Position numbers and translations under genes: made by a program. Below the pieces are notes generated by a model. It did not search any database. It was not told the origin of the DNA and saw only the letters and a list, made by a program, of their open reading frames with translations. This document shows positions 43,307 to 51,352 of a stretch of 64,000 nt of DNA, one piece after another. The stretch lies in contig DATJSU010000011.1 in the NCBI GenBank assembly GCA_035503915.1, positions 62,001 to 126,000 of the forward strand. The letters run 5' to 3'. Origin of the DNA: DATJMJ01 sp035503915 (GTDB lineage Bacteria > Actinomycetota > Acidimicrobiia > Acidimicrobiales > Palsa-688). Every line of letters starts with the position of its first letter. The first letter of the stretch is position 1.

Positions 43307-45531
43307 GCCGTCTCGCAAGCCGCCGCGTACACCCTGAGGACGTCCCGGACGGCTTGGAGCGCGAGCCCCCTCGGTTGAGCGCTGATTGTCCCGCTGATGG
43401 CGCGGCCGGACAGGGTCGGTAAGAACTCGCTCAAGAGGGGTTCGGGGAGCGCCTTGTCGCCCAGGTGAGCGAAAAGCTTCTCGACCGCGTCTTCGGCTGC
43501 CTTGGACGCCCAGTAATAGCGGATGCGGTCGCTATAGCTGAAATGCCGCAACCAGTGTTGCTGTTGCACGCTCCCGTGGTAATAAGGCTGCCAGTACTTC
43601 GGGTTGGCGACCATTTCGTTTTCCATCGCCGCGGTCAGGGACTGCTCATGCCAGTCAGAACGGAGCGCCGAAGCAACGCGGTCGAGGCCGTACAGAGCTT
43701 GCCTGAGGGCAAAGGTTAGTCCCGGGCCTACCTTCAGGATGCCAAAGCCGTCCCGGACAAGCTGAGAAAGCCTGTCGCCCGGTTGGTAGTCAGTGGAATG
43801 AGCTTCAAAAGCGAGGCCCGGCACCTTGGAGAGGAAGGCACACAGCTCGAAGGCGGGACCAGGGTCGTAAAGTACGACCTTTTGGTCGTCGAACTCGACA
43901 CCCGGCTGGGCCACGATCGCTATCACATTTTCGTAGGCTGCACGTACCCCCGCTGAGGTGAACGCCTCGCTGTGAAGTTCCAGCGTCTCGAGCACGGTTT
44001 CCGGACGAGTGACATGGAGCCCCTCGATTTCCTCGGTGGCGCCGCCCGGCGTGGGGACCTCGGTACCGATCACGTAAAGAAGCTGAGAGGCAGTGGCCAG
44101 ACGTGACTTCTCGGAGATCGTGGCTAACCGGGCTGCGCGTGTGGCGACCAACTGAGGCGCCACATACCGAGGTTCGCTTCGGCAACCCATGCTCGTGTCC
44201 AAATGGATCTTGGTAAAGCCGGCCTCAACGTACGCGGCAACCATCAATTCAGCTTGTTCGTAGGCCTTTTCGGCCGGTAAATCCCGCCACGGGCTCGGCC
44301 CCAGGTGGTCGCCGCCGAGGATTATGCGTTCACGGGGGAGCCCGACCTTTTGGGCGATCCTGTTGACAAGGTGGCCGAACGCCGCAGGAGTCAAGCCTGT
44401 GTAGCCGCCTTGATGGTTGACCTGGTTGCAAGTAGCTTCGATAAGTACCGGCGAGCCAGTGGACGCAGCTTCTTGCATGGCGGCTTCGAGCACCATGGGG
44501 TGCGCGGAACATACCGAAGTGATCCCGGAGATAGCTTTACCTCGCGAGACGCCGCCCAGCCAGCCTACAAAACGCCGTTTGCCCCGGCCTCGATCCTTCT
44601 CTCCTGAACGGATCTCCTCGAGCTGAGCGAAATCGGAAGTGCCCTCCATCGGGCCCCGCACCGTGACAGCTCGAGCCCCGGCCGCGTTCGCGTAACGGAG
44701 GCTGTCTGCGACGCTTCGCCCGAGCAACCTGCAGGTTATGTACGTAGCGCCGAAACAGTCGCCGGCGCCCGTTGGGTCCACCTCCTGGACGCGGTAAGCC
44801 GGCGAGGCCACTTGGCCGTCGCGGCCGTAATAAGTGGCCCCCATCGAGCCGCGCTTTACGACCACGGCCGAGGCTCCGAGCCCCAGGATCTCTTCCACCG
44901 CGCTTTCGGGGTCGGAGGCCTCCGTTAACAATGTCAGTTCGTCACCGCTCGGCAGGAACAAGTCGCAGGCGGCCAGCATCTGTCGCAGAGCTGAAAGCGC
45001 CCCGGGGTCTTTGGTAACTTCCTTCCGCACGTTTGGGTCAAACGAAACCGAGCCCCCGTTTGACTTGACGGCCTCGATCGCCTTGAAGGCAGTTTGTGTC
45101 ACTTGGCCCGAGAACAGCGAGGCGCCGGAGATGTGCAAATGAGAGCACTCCCCCAGGAGCCTTAGGGCGTTCTGTGTCATGCGGATCTGCCCTGAAGCGC
45201 TGTTCCTTATGTTGTAGACAAAATCCCTCTCGCCGTTTGGCCGGTAGCGCACAAAGGCACTCCCCGTGGCCTGGCCCGCGAGCACCTCCACAGCGCTCAC
45301 GTCCACGCCATCACGTTGTAGCCGGTCCAGGTTGACCCAACCGAAGTCGTCGTCGCCGACACAGCCGATGATCCCGCACGGGTGGCCAAGCCGAGCCACC
45401 TGGTCTATGAAGATCGCCGGTGCCCCGCTTGGGAAGGGGCCAACGAGCGGCACAGCCTGGCGAAAGCCTTCTCCTTGCTCCTTGGCCATGAGCTCGACAA
45501 GGATCTCACCAAGCGTAACGACCTTGCTCAT
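43294..45531 (-). CDS. Fusion of PfkB sugar kinase and GatZ/KbaZ-type protein
   Basis: One chain of 745 residues with two enzyme domains. Residues 1-~305 are a PfkB kinase (LVGPFPSGAPAIFIDQVARLG near the N-terminus, DPTGAGDCFGATY with catalytic Asp258), closest in pattern to D-tagatose kinases. After a basic linker, ~333-745 is GatZ/KbaZ-like (SVCSAHPMVLEAA, EATCNQVNHQGGYTG, ILGGDHLGPSPW, KIHLDTSMGC). GatZ-family proteins act as aldolase partner subunits in enterics and as D-tagatose 6-phosphate 4-epimerase in Agrobacterium. The fusion could therefore turn D-tagatose into fructose 6-phosphate. It could alternatively replace the missing iolC/iolJ steps. It lies downstream of the ROK gene on the same strand. 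Confidence 0.88.
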   Translation of the reverse strand: MSKVVTLGEILVELMAKEQGEGFRQAVPLVGPFPSGAPAIFIDQVARLGHPCGIIGCVGDDDFGWVNLDRLQRDGVDVSAVEVLAGQATGSAFVRYRPNGERDFVYNIRNSASGQIRMTQNALRLLGECSHLHISGASLFSGQVTQTAFKAIEAVKSNGGSVSFDPNVRKEVTKDPGALSALRQMLAACDLFLPSGDELTLLTEASDPESAVEEILGLGASAVVVKRGSMGATYYGRDGQVASPAYRVQEVDPTGAGDCFGATYITCRLLGRSVADSLRYANAAGARAVTVRGPMEGTSDFAQLEEIRSGEKDRGRGKRRFVGWLGGVSRGKAISGITSVCSAHPMVLEAAMQEAASTGSPVLIEATCNQVNHQGGYTGLTPAAFGHLVNRIAQKVGLPRERIILGGDHLGPSPWRDLPAEKAYEQAELMVAAYVEAGFTKIHLDTSMGCRSEPRYVAPQLVATRAARLATISEKSRLATASQLLYVIGTEVPTPGGATEEIEGLHVTRPETVLETLELHSEAFTSAGVRAAYENVIAIVAQPGVEFDDQKVVLYDPGPAFELCAFLSKVPGLAFEAHSTDYQPGDRLSQLVRDGFGILKVGPGLTFALRQALYGLDRVASALRSDWHEQSLTAAMENEMVANPKYWQPYYHGSVQQQHWLRHFSYSDRIRYYWASKAAEDAVEKLFAHLGDKALPEPLLSEFLPTLSGRAISGTISAQPRGLALQAVRDVLRVYAAACETAGPA

Positions 45532-45633
45532 GACAGCCCGATGCTACACCTCTGAGGTATCGATTACTCGAGCGACCCGAGAGTGTGGTCCTCTGCGCCC
45601 AACGGCGACGCCCGCCCAGCAAGCGAGCTACGG

Positions 45634-46854
45634 CTACCAGCGAGCCCTGCGAGCTGGCACCCGATCGCCGCCGTGAAGGCGCTCCAGTACCTCAGAACGC
45701 TGCTCGCCGGCTACGGCATTCCGGTCAAACGGTGTCGCGAGCACGATCGCAGCGGCTCCTCTTGCCCAGCTCGACTCGTCCCACTTGTCAACCTCTATAT
45801 GCGTCGTACGCATCCATTGCGGGAGGCGCTTGGCAAGGGCTGTGCGGAAAGCCCTATCCCAGTATTGCCACAACTTGGTCCCTTCGCCCGCGATAAGTAA
45901 GAGCTCAGGGTTGATGGCTGCGATGGCAGGCGCGAGGGCTTGCGCGAGACGCTGACCCGCTTGTGCAAAGACTTCTCTTGCTCGTGGTTCACCTTTGTCT
46001 GCCAGCGCCGCCAGGTCCTCGAAAGTTTGGCGCGCCTTCAACACCCCGCTCGCGCGAGCGGCAGTGACGAGCCCCTCTGCGCCTACGTACGACTCCAGGC
46101 AGCCTCGCTGGCCGCACGCACACTGGGGCCCATTGCCGGAGATGATGACGTGAGCGACTTCGCCGGCGCCCCCGTCTGCGCCCCTTTGCAATACGCCGTT
46201 GCTCACTGCCGCGAAACCCACGCCGCGCCCGACGGTCACAACGACAAAATTTCGCCGCCCTCGCCCGGCGCCGAAAAGGCTTTGGGCCACCGCGAGTGCT
46301 TTTACGTCGTTTTCGATCAAGACAGGCACCTGCGTACTCTCGCGGAGGCGGCTGCCGAGAGGCATTGCCTTCCAGCCGAGGACGTCTGCGTCGACATTCC
46401 CGACGTCAGGGCGACTTACTACACCGGGTACACAAACTCCGATACCCAGCAGCCGCGCCTTGCGATCGGGCGCAAAGTCGCTCACGATCGCGAGCAACTT
46501 GTCGATCGCGTCGGGCGCCAAAGCGTCGAACTCCTCGGCCCTTGTGGCGAGAACCTGCCCGTCCAAGCGCACCTCAACAAGGATGATGTGGTCGGCGGCG
46601 AGCTTGACGCCGAGGGCACGCCCGGCATCGCCCACGAGGCCGATGAGCTGCCCGGGGCGCCCGCCCTCCGATGGCACAAAATAGAGGGGTTCGACTATGC
46701 CTTGGCGGATCAGCCGCCTGGCCACTTGGCTGACGGTCGCCGGGCTGAGATCGAGCTCCCTCGCGATGGCGGCCCGCGAGGCGGGGCCGTCCCTGCCCAA
46801 CAGGGCCAGCACGGCCATACGTGTCAGGTCGCCGCCGCCGATCTCATCATCCAC
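45634..46854 (-). CDS. ROK-family transcriptional regulator
   Basis: XylR/NagC-type repressor, 406 residues. The N-terminal winged helix is ASRAAIARELDLSPATVSQVARRLIRQG; the ROK sugar-binding domain has GIGVCVPGVV, a VLIENDVKALAVAQSLFGAGRG segment and the zinc motif CACGQRGCLESY. The start is GTG at 46854, only 38 bp from the divergent GH15 gene, so it probably controls the carbohydrate operon and itself. The kinase fusion lies 102 bp behind it on the same strand. Confidence 0.92.
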   Translation of the reverse strand: MDDEIGGGDLTRMAVLALLGRDGPASRAAIARELDLSPATVSQVARRLIRQGIVEPLYFVPSEGGRPGQLIGLVGDAGRALGVKLAADHIILVEVRLDGQVLATRAEEFDALAPDAIDKLLAIVSDFAPDRKARLLGIGVCVPGVVSRPDVGNVDADVLGWKAMPLGSRLRESTQVPVLIENDVKALAVAQSLFGAGRGRRNFVVVTVGRGVGFAAVSNGVLQRGADGGAGEVAHVIISGNGPQCACGQRGCLESYVGAEGLVTAARASGVLKARQTFEDLAALADKGEPRAREVFAQAGQRLAQALAPAIAAINPELLLIAGEGTKLWQYWDRAFRTALAKRLPQWMRTTHIEVDKWDESSWARGAAAIVLATPFDRNAVAGEQRSEVLERLHGGDRVPARRARW

Positions 46855-46892
46855 TGCTGCCTTAGATTAGTCACAATAGGAAGGCTGGTTCA

Positions 46893-48131
46893 ATGTCCTT
46901 CGACGGCCTCCTGTCTTCACAGCGTAAAAAGCTCTCGGGGCGATTTGACGCCGCTCGTCTTCCGACCTACTTTATATACCTAATGAAGGAAGCTGAGCCT
47001 GGAGGGCCTGGCGGCTCCCGGGCCCCAGACGTGGCCCGCTCGGTCGCTGCCATCTTGCGCAGCCAACACCCGAGCGGCGCGTTCGTGGCATCGCCGGACT
47101 TTGCCCAGTACCACTACTGCTGGCTGAGGGACGGTTCCTTCGTTGCTCACGCCCTTGACCTGGTGGGTGAGCACGAGGCAGCTGAGCGCTTCCACCAGTG
47201 GTGCGCCCAAGCCATCAGTGGGGTCGCCCCGGCGATCCTGGCGGCGCTCCGTCGCCGGCGTGCCGGAGAACCCGTGGAAGCGTCCTCCATGCCACCGGCC
47301 CGCTTCAGTTTGGACGGCGACGTGGTCGCTGACGAGTGGCCAAATTTCCAAATAGACGGTTACGGGACTTGGCTTTGGTCGCTTGAGGACCACCTCCGCA
47401 GGACCGGCTCAGATGCCCCCGGCAACCTGGCCCCTGCCGTCGAGTGGGTTGCCAGGTACATCTCGGAACTGGGGACGTCGCCGTGCTACGACGTTTGGGA
47501 AGAGTACGGCGGCTCGGTACATACGACGACCCTCGGTTGTGTTTGCGCGGGGCTCCGGTCCGCTGCCGCAATGCTCGGGACGCCATCGTTCAGCGAACAG
47601 GCGGAGGCACTGCGCGCCAGGTTGCTCGATGAGGCCCGCAATAATGGGCGCTTCAGGAAGTCCAATGACAACACGTCAGTGGACGCCTCCTCGCTGTGGC
47701 TTTGTGAACCCTTCGGCCTGGTCGGCCCCGCCGAGGGGCCCTTTGCCGAGACCGTGCGGGAAATCCTCAGAGAGCTCGACTTCGAGGGCGGCCTGCGGCG
47801 CTACCCAGAAGATACCTACTACGGCGGCGGGGCATGGCCAGTGCTGACGGCGTCGTTAGGCCTTTGCCAGGTGGCGGCGGGAGACGTCGACGCCGCGGGC
47901 GCCCGGCTCGAGTGGGTGGGGCACCGGGTGGACAAAGCCGGGCGCCTGGCAGAGCAGTTTTGGGGCGAGCGGCGGGACCCGGTGCACTACCGAGAGTGGG
48001 TGGACCACTGGGGCCCTCCAGCAGCGGACCTCGTCTGGTCGCATGCCATGTACGTGGCGCTCGCCTGCCGGCTCGACGAGGTTCGCGCGGCCGCAAATGT
48101 AACCACCACAACCGAGCCGATCGGCTCCTGA
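46893..48131 (+). CDS. GH15 glucosidase (glucoamylase/glucodextranase family), intracellular
   Basis: Inverting alpha-glucosidase with an (alpha/alpha)6 barrel, 412 residues and no signal peptide, so it should act on imported oligosaccharides. Family segments are YCWLRDGSF, FQIDGYGTWLW, CYDVWEEYGG with the likely acid Glu203, DASSLWL and RLAEQFW with the likely base Glu354. A good AGGAAGG site precedes the ATG. It is shorter than most bacterial GH15 enzymes, which carry an extra N-terminal beta domain. With the GH66 gene in the same operon, alpha-1,6-linked glucans are the likely substrates. Confidence 0.87.
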   Translation: MSFDGLLSSQRKKLSGRFDAARLPTYFIYLMKEAEPGGPGGSRAPDVARSVAAILRSQHPSGAFVASPDFAQYHYCWLRDGSFVAHALDLVGEHEAAERFHQWCAQAISGVAPAILAALRRRRAGEPVEASSMPPARFSLDGDVVADEWPNFQIDGYGTWLWSLEDHLRRTGSDAPGNLAPAVEWVARYISELGTSPCYDVWEEYGGSVHTTTLGCVCAGLRSAAAMLGTPSFSEQAEALRARLLDEARNNGRFRKSNDNTSVDASSLWLCEPFGLVGPAEGPFAETVREILRELDFEGGLRRYPEDTYYGGGAWPVLTASLGLCQVAAGDVDAAGARLEWVGHRVDKAGRLAEQFWGERRDPVHYREWVDHWGPPAADLVWSHAMYVALACRLDEVRAAANVTTTTEPIGS

Positions 48132-48175
48132 CAATGCAGCTCCAACGTTCAATGAGAGCCTAGGAAAGGAAAGAA

Positions 48176-49486
48176 ATGATAAGGGAGGCCACCTTGCAGA
48201 CAGAGAGGAAGCAGGGACGGAGGTACTCGGCCCTGCCGGGGGGTGCCTGTGCAGTCCTCGCTGCGACCGCAGCTTTCATGGGCCTTGGGCCGGTCGCGGC
48301 TTCAGCTCAAGCACCGACGGTAACGCTCCAATTTTGGAACACCTACAACACAACCGACAAAGAGTTCAGCACGATGCAAAACGTCATCCTGAAGAAGTTC
48401 AACGAGGAGAACCCGGGGCTCAAGGCTGTGGCTGTGGACTTCCCGTACGCTCAGCTAGAGGAGAAGTTCATCGCCGCCGCAGCGGCCGGTAACCCTCCAG
48501 CACTGTTACGGTCAGATATTGCTTGGGTCCCGTCTTTTGCGGCCGAGGGCATCCTGCTCAACCTTACGCACCAAGCCTGGGCCCAGCCGATCTTGAAAGC
48601 AGCCCTTCCCGGCCCGCTGTCCACAAACTACTACCAGGGGAGCTACTACGGTATCCCCGACGACACCAACACCCAGTCGCTGTTTTGGAACAAAGCCGAC
48701 TTCGCAGCAGCAGGGCTCTCCGGCCCGCCCAGTACTCTTGCCCAGCTCTTTGCAGACGCCTCCAAGTTGACCAATAAGTCCAAGGGCCAATATGGGCTCG
48801 GCGTTGATGGCACCGACATATGGAACGTTGCGCCCTATATTTGGAGCGATGGAGGGTCGTTCACGAACCCCGGCCTCACAACCGCCACTGGGTACATGAA
48901 CAGCACTGCGACGGAGGCCGCGGTCCAAGAGCTCGTCAACCTCGACAAGGCGGGTGACATCGGCTCGGACTTCGTCGGTGGGTCGGGGGCGGTCTCGGGC
49001 GAGACCGCATTCCCCAAGGGCGACTACGCGATGTACATCGATGGCCCCTGGGCAGTGCCCACCTATCAGCAAGAGAAGTTCACTGGGTACGGCATTACGC
49101 TCTTCCCCAAGGGCCCTGCCGGCTCGGTCTCGACAGTAGGCGGCGAGGACCTCGTGATCGCTCGCGACGCTCCGCACCTGCAGGACTCGGTCAAGCTCGC
49201 TGAGTTCCTCGCAGGCTCATTTGCACAGACGCAAATGGCCGACCAGGGGGACATGGCGGGGTACAAGACCGATGCTGCCGCCGAGGTCCAGAGCAACCCT
49301 TATTTCGGTGTCTTTGCTCAGCAGCTGCTGACTGCGAAGGCAAGGCCCGTAGCCCCGGGTTATTCTGAGCTCGATGCCGACTTCCAGGCCGAGTTACAAG
49401 AAGTGCTCGCAGGCCGGCTGTCGGTTCCTGACGCTATGAACACCGCGGCTCAGGAGTCCAACGCCGCCCTGGCGGCCGGGGCTTGA
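48176..49486 (+). CDS. Carbohydrate ABC importer substrate-binding protein
   Basis: Extracellular family 1 solute-binding protein, 436 residues. A Sec signal peptide is visible (hydrophobic core ACAVLAATAAFMGLGPVAA, cleavage near ASA-QA), without a lipobox Cys. The mature part has LQFWNTYNTTDKEF, PALLRSDIAWVPSF, GIPDDTNTQSLFWNK and the GDYAMYIDGPW segment typical of maltose/oligosaccharide receptors. AGGAAAGG precedes the ATG. Followed by two permeases with no ATPase gene, so a shared MsmK-type ATPase must be encoded elsewhere. Confidence 0.92.
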   Translation: MIREATLQTERKQGRRYSALPGGACAVLAATAAFMGLGPVAASAQAPTVTLQFWNTYNTTDKEFSTMQNVILKKFNEENPGLKAVAVDFPYAQLEEKFIAAAAAGNPPALLRSDIAWVPSFAAEGILLNLTHQAWAQPILKAALPGPLSTNYYQGSYYGIPDDTNTQSLFWNKADFAAAGLSGPPSTLAQLFADASKLTNKSKGQYGLGVDGTDIWNVAPYIWSDGGSFTNPGLTTATGYMNSTATEAAVQELVNLDKAGDIGSDFVGGSGAVSGETAFPKGDYAMYIDGPWAVPTYQQEKFTGYGITLFPKGPAGSVSTVGGEDLVIARDAPHLQDSVKLAEFLAGSFAQTQMADQGDMAGYKTDAAAEVQSNPYFGVFAQQLLTAKARPVAPGYSELDADFQAELQEVLAGRLSVPDAMNTAAQESNAALAAGA

Positions 49487-50451
49487 GCCTTAGTGGCACG
49501 CTAGTCGAGAGGCGCCCAGCGGCTGTCACGCTGGGCGCCGCCTCGCGTCAGGTGCGCGGGAGGCGCCGGGCTCGCGCGCGTGCCGTCGCCACCCCGTACT
49601 TACTGCTCGTGCCGGCGCTCCTCGTGTACTGCCTCTTCACGGTTTACCCAGTGTTCCGCCAGTTCGAGATCAGTTTTTTCAACTGGCACATCTTTCCGGG
49701 GGCGTCCAACCCCTTTGTGGGCTGGTCTAATTACACCAAGATTTTTCACGACCCTATCGTCGAAACGGCCGCGCGCAATGTGCTGCTCTATGTGGTGCTC
49801 ACCGTGCCGGCGCAGATGGCGATCGGCCTTTTTGCAGCCGCCGTGCTCACCGACCGCCTCCCGGGGTCGACGTTTTGGCGGGCAGCTGTGTACATCCCGG
49901 TGGTGACTTCTTATGTCGTCGTTAGCTGGGTGTTTTCCTACATCTTCAGCAGCCAAGGCGGCATCGGCAACGCAGTGGTGAGTTTTTTCGCAGGGCACAC
50001 GGTCAATATCGCGTGGACGGCGCAGACCTGGACGGCCATGGGGGTGATCTGGATGCTAACGGTCTGGAAGGGGGTCGGGTGGTCGTTCATCATCTTTCTC
50101 GCTGCGCTCGATAGCGTCCCCCGGGACCTCATGGAGTCCGCGCGCATGGACGGGGCCTCCGAACCGCGGGTGTGGCGCCACGTGGTCATCCCATCGATGC
50201 GGGCGGCCATTACCTTTGTCCTGGTCCTGCTCGTGATCGGCGCGATGCAGGCCTTCACGCAGTTTTGGGAGATCACCAAGGGCTTGGGCGGGCCTTACAA
50301 CTCAACTCAAAATTTCATGACCTACATGTACCAGCAGGCGTTCTCGTTCTTTAACTTCGGCTACGCGGCGGCGTTGGCGTCGCTCCTCGCGCTTGTCTTG
50401 TTCGGTTTTAGCTGGGCTGAGATCCGCGTCCTGCGCCAGCAGGAGGTCTGA
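49483..50451 (+). CDS. Carbohydrate ABC importer permease (MalF type)
   Basis: Inner-membrane subunit of 322 residues, about six hydrophobic helices after a basic cytoplasmic N-terminus (ASRQVRGRRRARARAVA). It contains the ATPase-contact EAA region near SARMDGASEPRVWRHVVIPSM. The TTG start overlaps the binding-protein stop (TTGA). It pairs with the second permease at 50458. Confidence 0.92.
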   Translation: MSLSGTLVERRPAAVTLGAASRQVRGRRRARARAVATPYLLLVPALLVYCLFTVYPVFRQFEISFFNWHIFPGASNPFVGWSNYTKIFHDPIVETAARNVLLYVVLTVPAQMAIGLFAAAVLTDRLPGSTFWRAAVYIPVVTSYVVVSWVFSYIFSSQGGIGNAVVSFFAGHTVNIAWTAQTWTAMGVIWMLTVWKGVGWSFIIFLAALDSVPRDLMESARMDGASEPRVWRHVVIPSMRAAITFVLVLLVIGAMQAFTQFWEITKGLGGPYNSTQNFMTYMYQQAFSFFNFGYAAALASLLALVLFGFSWAEIRVLRQQEV

Positions 50452-50457
50452 TGTAAA

Positions 50458-51348
50458 GTGGCGTCTACAGGGGTGCAACTAAGGGCGCGGGAGCCGCGGG
50501 GGCGGGGGAGTTACCAGCCGGGGCTGTGGGGCACGCGCCCTCGGAACCATCTCCGGTTGGTCATTGCGGTGCTCCTTGCCTTCGTCTCGCTCGGCCCGCT
50601 CCTTTATATGTTGTCGCTCTCATTTCAAAACAACAACTACATCCTCGGCAACACGGCCATAATCCCGGACCACCCGACAACGAGCAACTACGCCCAGGCC
50701 TGGAGCGAGAACAGCTTTGGCCACTATTTCCTCAACAGCATCCTGGTGTCCGCCGCGACGGTACTGATCGTAGTGGTGCTCGCTTCGCTCGCGGCCTTTG
50801 CGTTTGCCCGCTACAAGTTCCCCCTCCGGGAGGTGTTCTTTTATTTCTTCCTCGCGAGCCTGGCGATCCCCAACATATTGCTGCTCATCCCCCAGTACCT
50901 GCTGATGGACAGGCTCCACCTCCTTGACTCCCTCGAAGGTCTGGTCTGCTTGTACGTAAGCAGCAACCTGCCTTTCATGATTTTTTTCCTGAGGGGTTTC
51001 TTTTCGTCCATACCGCGAGAGTACGAAGAAGCCTTCCGCCTTGACGGAGCCAGCACCCTAAAGGTGCTCTCGCGTCTCATCGCGCCTCTTTCCCTGCCGG
51101 CGATCGCTCTGGTGGCGATGTTCACGTTCAGCGCGGCATTTGACGAGTTCCCAATCGCGCTAACCATCCTCAATACGCCCACCAACTTCACCCTGCCGAT
51201 CGGCTTGGCAGACTTCATAGGTGAGCACACGATCGCGTGGGGACCGTTCTTTGCAGCGTCGGTGATCGCAACGGTCCCCGTCGTCGTCGTGTTCCTGATA
51301 ACCCAGCGCTGGGCGCGCAGCGGCGTTTCGCTCGGCGGGCTCCGCTAA
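50458..51348 (+). CDS. Carbohydrate ABC importer permease (MalG type)
   Basis: Second permease, 296 residues with about six helices. It has the periplasmic segment typical of MalG (TTSNYAQAWSENSFGHYFLNS) and an EAA motif around EEAFRLDGASTLKVLSRLIAPLS. The GTG start is six bases after the first permease; AGGAGG lies rather far upstream inside that gene. The next gene, GH66, starts four bases after its end. Confidence 0.92.
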   Translation: MASTGVQLRAREPRGRGSYQPGLWGTRPRNHLRLVIAVLLAFVSLGPLLYMLSLSFQNNNYILGNTAIIPDHPTTSNYAQAWSENSFGHYFLNSILVSAATVLIVVVLASLAAFAFARYKFPLREVFFYFFLASLAIPNILLLIPQYLLMDRLHLLDSLEGLVCLYVSSNLPFMIFFLRGFFSSIPREYEEAFRLDGASTLKVLSRLIAPLSLPAIALVAMFTFSAAFDEFPIALTILNTPTNFTLPIGLADFIGEHTIAWGPFFAASVIATVPVVVVFLITQRWARSGVSLGGLR

Positions 51349-51352
51349 AACG

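Noticed and set aside
43019..43378. Possible small protein upstream of and over the tandem repeat
   Set aside because: Contains the 18-bp repeat in translation, no similarity, and overlaps the 3' end of the kinase fusion gene.
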